From the NCBI GenBank assembly GCA_025459355.1, contig JALOQS010000003.1, positions 1 through 45,560 of the forward strand: a stretch of DNA of 45,560 nucleotides, read 5' to 3'. This document shows, piece after piece, positions 25,980 through 34,900 of the stretch; position 1 is the stretch's first letter; every line of letters begins with the position of its first letter. Under the pieces are notes generated by a model. It made no database searches, had not been told where the DNA came from, and worked only from the letters and a program-made list of their open reading frames with translations. Source of the stretch: Pirellula sp. (lineage in GTDB: Bacteria; Planctomycetota; Planctomycetia; Pirellulales; Pirellulaceae). Position numbers and translations under genes: made by a program.

Positions 25980-27599
25980 ATGAGCTTTATCTTAATGTCA
26001 GGGCCGACAGGTTTGCTCGGCGAATATCTGCTAAAGGATTTGCTCCTCGCTGGCTGGAATGTTGCTGTGCTTTGCCGAAACGCTCCAGGTAGCCAACCCT
26101 CCGATCGGATCGAAGATTTATTGCATCGCTGGGAAGAACGTTTGCAATTGGCCCTCCCCAGACCTGTAGTCATTGAATCCGATCTGACTCAACCCATGCT
26201 GGGCATTCAAGATTCTGATTTGGCATGGATCAAAAAACATTGCACTGCCTTTCTGCACAACGCCGCAAGCCTAACGTTCGATGCGAACCGAGAAGACGGT
26301 GAGCCGTGGTTATCAAATTTGACCGGCACAAAACACGCCATCGAAGTCTGCAAATCTGCGGCGATCGATTGTATCTTTCACGTATCCACGGCATACGTCT
26401 GCGGTCGTCGCACCGGCCAGATTCTCGAAGAGGAACTTGACCTGGGGCAAAGCTTTGCCACCGAATACGAAGCGAGCAAATGCGCTAGCGAATTGGAATG
26501 GAAACACGCATCCTTCGGCAACCTAACCATCTTGAGACCTGCGATTATTGTTGGGGATTCCGAGACGGGCTACACCAGTACCTACCACGGTTTTTATGCA
26601 CCCCTCAAATCGATGGCGACGCTTTTATCGCAGGCCGTGCGATCAAACGCCGCAGCTAGCGATTCCCCTAGCGAATCGAACGGCCAAAACGTTGAGCCCT
26701 CCGCCGTGCCTCTCGAAGCGATGCTCGCTGCTCTCGGTTTATCAGGCGAAGAAGAAAAGAACTTCGTACCAGTGGAATGGGTTTCGAGAGTTATCGCAGC
26801 AGTCGCTTCGGCTCCAACGGCTTGGAACAACACGTATCACCTAACACCCGCTCAGCGTGTCTCCGCCCGAGTCGCTGCCATCGCGATGCAACGTTCACTC
26901 ATAAAGCACCTTGCCGAAAAACAAAACCTGGCCGCCGCATCGCAGCCGAATTCCGCGCCCCATGCCCCCAACAATACCCATGCCCCCAACAACACCGATT
27001 GGTCGATCTTGGGTCGAGCCTTTTCGCATCAAGTTTCAGCCTATCGAGAATATTGGCGCGACGATCCTGTTTTTGATGCGACCAACCGAACCATGTTTGC
27101 AAAGTCTCACGATCGCGCAGACCTCGATTGCCCAATACTCGATGATACCGTTCTCGAACGCTTATGCGATTTTGCGATCCAAGCCGGTTTTGGTTGGCCT
27201 AAACGACGGATCAAACCGCAGACGGACTCATTGGTCCATTGGCTTGAAGAACATGGATTGGAACCAGGACTGGTTCACGCAAATTTGGTACAGCTGAACG
27301 CTCTCGGACCGGGTGGAGGATTGGCTGTGATCGGGTTTGATCAAGCGGGCAAGCTGGTTTACGAGATCAGCGTCGCAGCCGATGTGCCCCGTGTCACGTT
27401 TGGACTAGCACAACTACGACATCAAGAAAGCTTTTTCAAGCTCGAAGCTGCCGGACAAGCTTGGGTGCAATTTCCTGTTAATCAACAGGAATCCGACAGC
27501 TCGCTTTCCTCCGACACGGAAACCGTCGTCACGCTTCTCGATCGTGTAGCCTCTCACTCCTCTCTCCAAAACTCAGTGGCAATCATGGCCAGGAGTTAG
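25980..27599 (+). CDS. Thioester-reductase-like SDR with an extra C-terminal region
   Basis: The N-terminal 300 residues resemble the fatty acyl-CoA reductase / NRPS-PKS terminal thioester reductase group (Male-sterility, NAD_binding_4 type). The nucleotide loop is GPTGLLG (8-14), then VSTAYVCGRR and the catalytic Y163-EAS-K167. These enzymes reduce a carrier- or CoA-bound thioester to an aldehyde or alcohol. The last 200 residues (after an Asn/Pro-rich linker near 325-340) are unassigned; a segment DDPVFDATNRTMF resembles fatty acyl reductase tails. The 18-bp tandem duplication at 26961-26996 doubles HAPNNT in the linker. As first gene of the synthase operon it is the best candidate for reductive release. 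Confidence 0.8.
   Translation: MSFILMSGPTGLLGEYLLKDLLLAGWNVAVLCRNAPGSQPSDRIEDLLHRWEERLQLALPRPVVIESDLTQPMLGIQDSDLAWIKKHCTAFLHNAASLTFDANREDGEPWLSNLTGTKHAIEVCKSAAIDCIFHVSTAYVCGRRTGQILEEELDLGQSFATEYEASKCASELEWKHASFGNLTILRPAIIVGDSETGYTSTYHGFYAPLKSMATLLSQAVRSNAAASDSPSESNGQNVEPSAVPLEAMLAALGLSGEEEKNFVPVEWVSRVIAAVASAPTAWNNTYHLTPAQRVSARVAAIAMQRSLIKHLAEKQNLAAASQPNSAPHAPNNTHAPNNTDWSILGRAFSHQVSAYREYWRDDPVFDATNRTMFAKSHDRADLDCPILDDTVLERLCDFAIQAGFGWPKRRIKPQTDSLVHWLEEHGLEPGLVHANLVQLNALGPGGGLAVIGFDQAGKLVYEISVAADVPRVTFGLAQLRHQESFFKLEAAGQAWVQFPVNQQESDSSLSSDTETVVTLLDRVASHSSLQNSVAIMARS
26961..26996. repeat. 18-bp tandem duplication in a protein linker
   Basis: Copies 26961-26978 and 26979-26996 start CATGCCCCCAACAA and differ at one base. 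They are in frame and repeat HAPNNT in the linker of the thioester-reductase-like protein. Confidence 0.85.
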
Positions 27600-27605
27600 G
27601 TTTTT

Positions 27606-27633
27606 TTAGATACGACTTATTAGATACGACTTG
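27606..27633. repeat. 14-bp tandem duplication just after a stop codon
   Basis: Copies 27606-27619 and 27620-27633 (TTAGATACGACTT plus one variable base) follow the thioester-reductase stop at 27599 by a few bases. They occupy the short gap before the next gene. Confidence 0.85.
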
Positions 27634-27707
27634 TAAGACAATATGAACTAAGGAGAGTAGAACGGCACGGATGGCTTGGAATTTTGCAAACGAAAAGAAC
27701 GTTATCC

Positions 27708-30455
27708 ATGTCGAGGACTCATTACGGCCAACCCATCGCAATCATTGGACGCGGCTGCCATCTACCTGATGCACCTACGCTCGAGGCTTATCTTCAGCTA
27801 ATCCTCTCCGACACTCCTACAGTCGCAGAAATTCCGCCAGAGCGTTTCGATCGCGATTTGTTCTTTGACCCAACACCGGGCAAGCACTTTAAGACCTATT
27901 GCTCTAAAGCTTGTTTGGTTAAGCCCGTCCCGGAATCGAAACGAACTCATCTTCCTAGAGCTTGGAAGAATCACCCAGAAACGGCGTTGCGGGATTTGCT
28001 TTCGGTCACCCGCGATGCTTGCCTGGACGCAGGCAGACCGCTCGAATCCTTTAGCGGCGAATTGGGTGGTGTTTATGTCGGCCATACGAGAGGAGGCTCC
28101 CTATCGGGTGATTTGGCCTATGCGAATTACGTCGCCCAAGCGGCAGCACTTCTCGAGCAACTGCCCGATCTAGTTCCGGGTATTGATCGTGCGGCGTCCT
28201 CTCGTTGGCGAGATCGTATGATTGAAGATGTTCGACGTGCGATGCCTGGCCGAGGCGAAGGAGCCGGGCCAGCTCTCGGCGCGCCAGTGGCTGCCATGGC
28301 AACCTTGCAAATGCTCGGATGGGATGGCCCCTTTGCCGCCTTTAATGGTGCGTGTGCATCGTCGCTTCAAGCTCTACATGCCGCCGTCCTCGCTCTTCAA
28401 TCGGGAAAGATCGATATCGCTGTTGCTGCGGGGTTGTCGTGTTGCCACAGCGATTCCCTTATCTTGTTCGCACAAGCGCACTCGCTCAGCGGAACCGATA
28501 CTCGACCTTTTGATGATGCCGCCGATGGACTTATTATCGGAGAGGGGGCAATCGTTTTGCTGCTCAAGCGGCTATCCGATGCGCAGCGCGATGGTGACCC
28601 CATTCACGGTGTCATTCGTGGTATCGCGGTCGCGTCGGATGGTAAAGGGAAAAGTCTTTGGGCACCTCGTAAAGAGGGGCAGATGCTGGCCGTTCGTCGT
28701 GCCTATACCGACGATGCCATGATGCGTCGTATCCAATATGTCGAGGCTCACGCGACCAGCACACAGCTAGGTGATGCTACCGAAATGGATGCTCTTTCGA
28801 GCGTCTTCGGGGCCATTATTCCCAATGGAAATCGGATCCCGGTCGGCAGCGTCAAAGCGATCGTCGGCCACACGTTGGAATCAGCCGGACTCGCCGGCGT
28901 TCTCAAAGTTCTTCTCTGCATGGAACGCGGTATCGTTCCTGCCCACCAACGGATCAAACATTTAAGCACCAAGATCGCTTGGAACGATATTCCGTTCTAT
29001 GTTCCTAACAAACCATTCGATTGGAACACCGATCACGAGGGGCAACGCTGGGCGGCCGTCAACGGTTTTGGTATCGGCGGTCTCAATGCTCACGCTGTGA
29101 TTCAATCGGGCCAAACGAATTCACCTTCAACGAAAACGTGGATGAGTCCTGGCGTTCCAAACATGGAACTCGGCATGGCTATCATTGGAGCCGGTTGCAT
29201 TCTCCCCGGTGCATTGACCTGGGATGCCTTTCGAGAGCAATCGCCATCAGTCGATGGAATCAAAGAGGTACCCGCCAAGCGTTGGGTATCGTCTCCTGAT
29301 CACACCTCCACGTTTCAATACCCGGCGGGAATTGTCCGCGGCGGCTTTATCGACGACTTCGAATACGATTGGCGTCGACATAAAGTTCAACCAAAACAAA
29401 TCAAAGGGGCCAGCCCCCTACAGTTCATGATTCTGGAAGCGGTCGATCAAGCTATCCGTCCATCAGGAATTCTCGACGAGGCGTCGCGCCGCGAACGAAC
29501 AGGAGTCGTCGTCGGCACAATCTTCGGTGGTGACTTCTCGAATCAGTTACAAGTTGGACTGAGAATTCCTGACATGTGCCGCCGGCTTCGCAAGTTTTGG
29601 GAAGCCGAAGGTTATAGTGTGGCAACCATTGAACAAATGACCTCCACCTTTCAATCGTTAGTGCTCGATCGCATGCCAGCTTTCTTCGACGAAACAGGTA
29701 GCTTCACGAGTAGCTCACTCGCTAGCCGAATCACGAAGAGCTTCGATCTGATGGGGGGAGCGGTCGCCGTCGATGCAGCTCACGGTGCTTCCGGTGCGGC
29801 GCTTAACTATTGCCTCGATCAACTGCACGCGGGTAACGTCGACTACATGGTCTGCATCGGGGCTCAGCAAGATATGGGGCCAATGAAGTTCGAGGGCTGG
29901 ACCGCCAACGGTTGGCTGCCGTCACAAAATGACCCATCGGGTGCTTTCCCGGGTGAAGGCGCAGCGGTCATCATCTTAGAAGCAGTTCGACGCGGTAACT
30001 CACCGACCAAACGGCCTTTGGGCTGGATCCGAGGGGTCGGACTTTGCCACTCTGGAAGCGGCTACACCAATTTCCGTGGCTCCATCGAACGCGCCAACCG
30101 GTCATCGCTCCATAATTCGGCCAACCGCGACATGGCCCGCGAAGGATCCTTCCGATGGAGCCCGATGGGGGTTCCCGCTATCGACCAACCTTGCGAACTA
30201 GGGACGAAAGCAGCAGATTCCTCCCCTATCCACCATGTAACGGCCACATCCAGGTTCGGGCACCTGACCGGCGGCTCCGGGATCGTCGAATTTCTGGCCA
30301 GCCTAGCGATTTCGGCTCAAAACCTTTCGCAACCTTGTGAGAAAAATGTCAAAACAAAAGACACATACGTGACAGATCGAATTAGCATCGGTAGTCCGTG
30401 GGAATGTATCTACAGCGTTGTGCTCGACACCATGATGGAAGAAAATGTCAAATAA
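27708..30455 (+). CDS. Ketosynthase plus inactive ketosynthase (KS and chain-length-factor-like) protein
   Basis: This 915-residue protein has two ketosynthase modules and nothing else obvious. Module 1 (about 5-460) is intact: Cys216 in NGACASSLQ, His348 in EAHATST and His388 in VGHTLES, so it should carry out decarboxylative Claisen condensation. Module 2 (about 475-905) lacks the nucleophile: DAAHGASG has His692 where Cys belongs, as in chain-length-factor partners. It keeps a late RFGHLTGGSG. The start is ATG 27708; TTG 27684 is also in frame, and neither has a strong ribosome binding site. Its stop overlaps the ACP gene by 11 bases, implying coupling. It parallels the KS-CLF pair of PUFA synthases but without their DH domains. 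Confidence 0.88.
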   Translation: MSRTHYGQPIAIIGRGCHLPDAPTLEAYLQLILSDTPTVAEIPPERFDRDLFFDPTPGKHFKTYCSKACLVKPVPESKRTHLPRAWKNHPETALRDLLSVTRDACLDAGRPLESFSGELGGVYVGHTRGGSLSGDLAYANYVAQAAALLEQLPDLVPGIDRAASSRWRDRMIEDVRRAMPGRGEGAGPALGAPVAAMATLQMLGWDGPFAAFNGACASSLQALHAAVLALQSGKIDIAVAAGLSCCHSDSLILFAQAHSLSGTDTRPFDDAADGLIIGEGAIVLLLKRLSDAQRDGDPIHGVIRGIAVASDGKGKSLWAPRKEGQMLAVRRAYTDDAMMRRIQYVEAHATSTQLGDATEMDALSSVFGAIIPNGNRIPVGSVKAIVGHTLESAGLAGVLKVLLCMERGIVPAHQRIKHLSTKIAWNDIPFYVPNKPFDWNTDHEGQRWAAVNGFGIGGLNAHAVIQSGQTNSPSTKTWMSPGVPNMELGMAIIGAGCILPGALTWDAFREQSPSVDGIKEVPAKRWVSSPDHTSTFQYPAGIVRGGFIDDFEYDWRRHKVQPKQIKGASPLQFMILEAVDQAIRPSGILDEASRRERTGVVVGTIFGGDFSNQLQVGLRIPDMCRRLRKFWEAEGYSVATIEQMTSTFQSLVLDRMPAFFDETGSFTSSSLASRITKSFDLMGGAVAVDAAHGASGAALNYCLDQLHAGNVDYMVCIGAQQDMGPMKFEGWTANGWLPSQNDPSGAFPGEGAAVIILEAVRRGNSPTKRPLGWIRGVGLCHSGSGYTNFRGSIERANRSSLHNSANRDMAREGSFRWSPMGVPAIDQPCELGTKAADSSPIHHVTATSRFGHLTGGSGIVEFLASLAISAQNLSQPCEKNVKTKDTYVTDRISIGSPWECIYSVVLDTMMEENVK

Positions 30456-31968
30456 CGAACCCCCTAAACCAAGTCCTCAGCTCAATCTACGCGAAGTCCT
30501 CGACGACGGTATTGTCCATTTCGATGCAACCGGCGCTCGACGTGAAGCGATGCGCAAAACAGCCGCAAACCGGATCGAAAAACCGTCCAACGGCACTACG
30601 AAAAACGGATCGGCTCACGTGGCTGTGCCCTCCAGCGAGCATCGCAATGGCAATGGTCAGTTGCACACTGCTTCTGCGCATGCCTCGCCCCAGTCCGTAC
30701 CCACCTCTCGCATATCTCCCGAGCCAGCCACTCCAACCGCTGGACCGAAAAACCTGACGGGCGTTGCATCGTGGAAGGAACGCGTTCAATCGGCCATCGG
30801 AATCAGCTCCCAACCGGTCGATAGGCCTACGCCCCCTTCGCAGCCCACCACGAATCATTCGGCATCGATCGCCCCATCAAACAACGGAACCCAAATTTCT
30901 CGCGATCGAATTCGGCAATTCTTGGTCGACTTCGTTATGGAACAAACGGGCTATCCAGAAGATATCGTTTCGGTCGACGCAGATTTGGAAGCCGACTTGG
31001 GTATCGATAGTATCAAAATCGCGCAGATGATCGGCGAAGTGATCGAACACTTTGGACTCGATGCCAAAGCGCTTCAACGTACCTCGGCCGACAATTACAA
31101 GACGCTCAACACCATCATCGATACCATCGCATCGCTGAGCGAAACAGGCGCAAGCGATTCGTTAACAACATCGACGACCGCAATTCCACGAACGCCATCG
31201 CCTGCGATACCTCCTAAAGAGACCATCGCCGCTGCCCCTGTTGCGTCTCATGTCGCGGACGAACCGTGCGTTCCAGAGCTAGCTGGCTCTGATGAACGCC
31301 GTCAGGTGATGACCAAATTCCTAATCGATTTTGTCATTGAACAAACCGGTTACCCCGAAGATATCGTTTCGGTGGATTCGGATCTCGAAGCAGATCTCGG
31401 CATCGATAGTATCAAGATCGCTCAGATGGTAGGTGAACTGAACGATTACTTCCATCTCAACGTGGCAGCCCTGAGAACCAAGACCGCAGCTGACTTCAAA
31501 ACGATTTCAACAATCGTCGAAGCCGTTCTGTCGGTCGAATCTCCACAGAATACTCCTAGCCCAAAATCCACGCAGCCCAAGCAAAACGCGAGTCCTGCGA
31601 TACCTAAAACGAGTTCGCCAACACCGATGTCAGCACCGATGCCAGCGCAGGTCTCTGCTGCTCCGGTAACATCGACATCATCGACAACCACAATCGCCAG
31701 CCCCACTTCCTCTTCGAGCAAATCCCTAAACGCTCACGAGCTACAGAGCTTCTTAACCGCGTTTGTCGTTGAGCAAACAGGTTACCCAGAAGACATTGTT
31801 ACCCTCGATGCCGATCTCGAAGCTGACCTGGGTATCGACAGCATTAAAATCGCTCAAATGATGGGAGAAATGAACGATCACTTTGGGCTCACCATAAAGG
31901 ATTACGACGGGCGGACCATGGATGATTTCAAGAGTCTTGGTGCCATCATCTCGCACCTTACGAAATAG
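30445..31968 (+). CDS. Tandem acyl carrier protein with three ACP domains
   Basis: A 507-residue scaffold with three near-identical ACPs separated by Pro/Ser/Thr-rich linkers. Each carries EADLGIDSIKIAQM, with the phosphopantetheine attachment serines at S189, S322 and S466. The first 150 residues are low-complexity and probably docking or disordered. The DSIK signature is that of PUFA-synthase ACPs. There are no other domains, so the ACPs, which PfaA-type synthases carry internally, are here a separate protein. ATG 30445 is preceded by GGAAGA and overlaps the previous gene by 11 bases. The synthase gene starts 11 bases after its stop. The PPTase at 15932 is the likely activator. Confidence 0.93.
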   Translation: MSNNEPPKPSPQLNLREVLDDGIVHFDATGARREAMRKTAANRIEKPSNGTTKNGSAHVAVPSSEHRNGNGQLHTASAHASPQSVPTSRISPEPATPTAGPKNLTGVASWKERVQSAIGISSQPVDRPTPPSQPTTNHSASIAPSNNGTQISRDRIRQFLVDFVMEQTGYPEDIVSVDADLEADLGIDSIKIAQMIGEVIEHFGLDAKALQRTSADNYKTLNTIIDTIASLSETGASDSLTTSTTAIPRTPSPAIPPKETIAAAPVASHVADEPCVPELAGSDERRQVMTKFLIDFVIEQTGYPEDIVSVDSDLEADLGIDSIKIAQMVGELNDYFHLNVAALRTKTAADFKTISTIVEAVLSVESPQNTPSPKSTQPKQNASPAIPKTSSPTPMSAPMPAQVSAAPVTSTSSTTTIASPTSSSSKSLNAHELQSFLTAFVVEQTGYPEDIVTLDADLEADLGIDSIKIAQMMGEMNDHFGLTIKDYDGRTMDDFKSLGAIISHLTK

Positions 31969-31979
31969 AAAAATCCAAT

Positions 31980-34900
31980 ATGATCTCTAACGCCACGAAC
32001 CATGACGCGGCACACTCGAAGCTTCCAGCCAACCAGCAACCCCTCGCCATCGTCGGCATGGGTTGCAGGCTACCGGGCGGTGGCAGCTTAACGGAATACT
32101 GGAATCTGGTCGCATCCGGTCAGAGTGCCATTCGAGAATTGCCATTTCATAGACTGGATCAATCGACCTATTACTCACCCGAGCCATGCGTACGTCCTAG
32201 AACGATCACGCGGCTTGGAGGAATCGTCTCCCCGTATCATGGGGTTCGTAATCTTTACCATCTGACTTCTTCCGAAATTAGACAGTGCGACCCAGCACAC
32301 TTAGAACTCTTTGGTGTGATGGACGATGCGGTTGAGTCTGCTGGATGGGACGTTAAAAACTTTGAATGCAAAAAAACGGGTGTCTATCTAGGACACACGC
32401 GAGGCACAGGTCGTTGCGGCGAAATTGTTTACCGAACGTTGATACCTCAAACGGCCGAGTGGCTTCGAGAACTTGATGAGATCGCCAGCCTCGAACCAAT
32501 CCAACAAGATCGAATTATCGCGAAGATTGTTGCCGATGTTCAAAATCGTTACGTTGGATTCGACCACAACCGAAGCGAACGACTTGCAGCCTTTCAAGCG
32601 GCATCGCTTATCTCGAAGGGCTTTCGACTTAACGGACCAAGCCTATCGCTTAATGCCGCGTGTGCTTCGTCGCTTGCAGCCCTCAGCTATGCTGGAGAAG
32701 CATTGAGCGTTGGCGACATCGATGTCGCAGTCGTGGGGTGTGGATCTTTCGTCGAATTCGATAGTTTGGTGCTATTCTCCCGCGCAGGGAGTGTGTCCAA
32801 GACTGGTTCTAGACCCTTTGATGCAGCAGCGGATGGATTGATCCCCGCCGAAGGCTACGTCATTCTGTTGGTCAAAACACTGGAAAGGGCCTTGCAAGAT
32901 AACGACTCCATCATGGCCATTATTCGCGGGTATGGTTACTCCTCGGATGGCAAAGGAAAGAGTCTTTGGGCCCCTCGCGAAGAAGGCCAAATCCTGGCCA
33001 TTCAACGAGCTTACGGAAATTGTCTAACTCCGACCAGGCTCGGATATCTCGAAGCTCATGCGACAAGCACCGCCGTTGGTGATGCCACGGAAATGCGGGC
33101 TCTGACTCGCGCTCTGGCCGCCCCATTGACCGGTTGCCCGAAAGTTCCCGTCGGTAGCGTAAAGGCCAATATTGGACACACTCTTGAGACCGCCGGCCTA
33201 GCGGCGCTCGTCAAAGCGGTACTCGCCATCCAACATGCGCAAATTCCTCCCGTCGCGAATGTCAAAACGCCTAATCCGAATATCGATTGGGACAATAGCC
33301 CTCTCTATTTGCCTCGCGAACTAAGCCCATGGAATTCGGTACCTTCACAACCGCGACGCGCTGGAGTAAATGCATTCGGCATTGGTGGTTTGAATGCCCA
33401 CGTTATCCTGGAAGAATTCCTTCCGGACTATGCTGATCAGTACTTTCATCCCGATCCTGAGTGCGATTCTAACCCATCCAGCGTTTCGATGCCCGTGTCT
33501 CGCTCAATGACCGACAGCACGTCGACTCCGGAAAAAGATTTAAGCCAGCTTGTGGCCATCGTCGGAGTAGGTGCCATTGCCCCGGGAGGCAAAGTGGCTG
33601 ACGATTTTTGGCATGCGACCAAAGACGGTGCGAAACACTTTAGCGAGCCGAATCAGAAACGCTTGGCCCCTGAACACTTAGACTCGAGTAAGCGTTGGCC
33701 CGAAAAAATGGTCGGTGGTTTTCTTCAAGACTACCAATACGATTGGCGCAAGCACAAAGTTGCACCGAAGCAAGTTGCCGATGCAGATCCGCTGCAATTC
33801 ATGTTGCTCGATGCAGTCGACCAAGCGTTCGTAGATACCGGTATCGCGCTCTCGCCTGAACTTAGAAAGCGAACGGGCGTCGTGATCGGCAGCGTTTTCG
33901 GAGGGGAATTTGGCAACGCGCTGCAAATGGGACTTCGTTTGCCAGAGTTCTCTCGTTTGATGGAGACCTATTTGAAGCAAGCGGGCGTGGAACCAGAAAC
34001 GATCGAATCTCTAATCGATCGCTACCAAACGCTTCTCTTGTCTCGAATGCCAGCCCTCAACGATGAGACGGGTAGCTTTACCAGCTCGACGCTGGCTTCG
34101 CGAATCACCAAAACATTTGATGTCATGGGAGGTGGCTCCGCCATCGATAGTGGCAATGCTTCCGGAATAACATCCCTGCAAATCGCTGTCAATTCGCTTC
34201 GCTCTCGCAACGCAGATCTGATGGTTTGCGCCTGCGGACAACGAAGCATTGGACCATTTAATTACGAGCTCCTTTGCCACTCCGGCGCGCTGAGCCCCTC
34301 CGGTAAAGCATCCGTCGGGTCTAACCAAAGTGATGGACTTGTCCCCGGAGAAGGTGCGGCGGTCGTTGTGCTGAAACGACTTGACGAAGCCATTCGAGAC
34401 GGTAACAAAATCTACAGCGTTATCAAAGGCTTTGAACAAGTTCAATTGCCGAGTGTGAAGGAGTCATTCACGGCTGTGGACCGTTCGTTGGCTAAATGGC
34501 TCACGCCTGGGGAATTAGCGTATGTCGAGGTTGATGCTAACGGCTGCCCCGAAGCAAACGAAGAGTTCTATGCGATCCAGTCGGAACTAACGTTCCACAA
34601 CCAGTATCGAGTACCGGTCGCTGCTCTCAAAGAACAAATCGGCGAAACATGCGGAGCCTCAGCTCTCCTCAGCGTGATTCGCGCGAGCAAAGCATTGCAG
34701 TTAGGGGTTCTGCCCGCCGCCGCATCCGCTGACGAGAAACGACTTCCTCGCCATCTGGATTCGCTATCCACATCAGAAAACAAATGGGACCCGAATGCGG
34801 ACACCCCCGCTTCGGTTATCGTTCACTCGAGCAGCGATGGCCTTTATAGCGGTGTCGTGCTTGGAAACATCGCCTCAGTGGTAAAGTCCTCAGCGACATC

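Noticed and set aside
34011-34445. Long antisense frames inside the synthase gene
   Set aside because: They mirror the codon structure of the real gene and have no independent start signals or domains.
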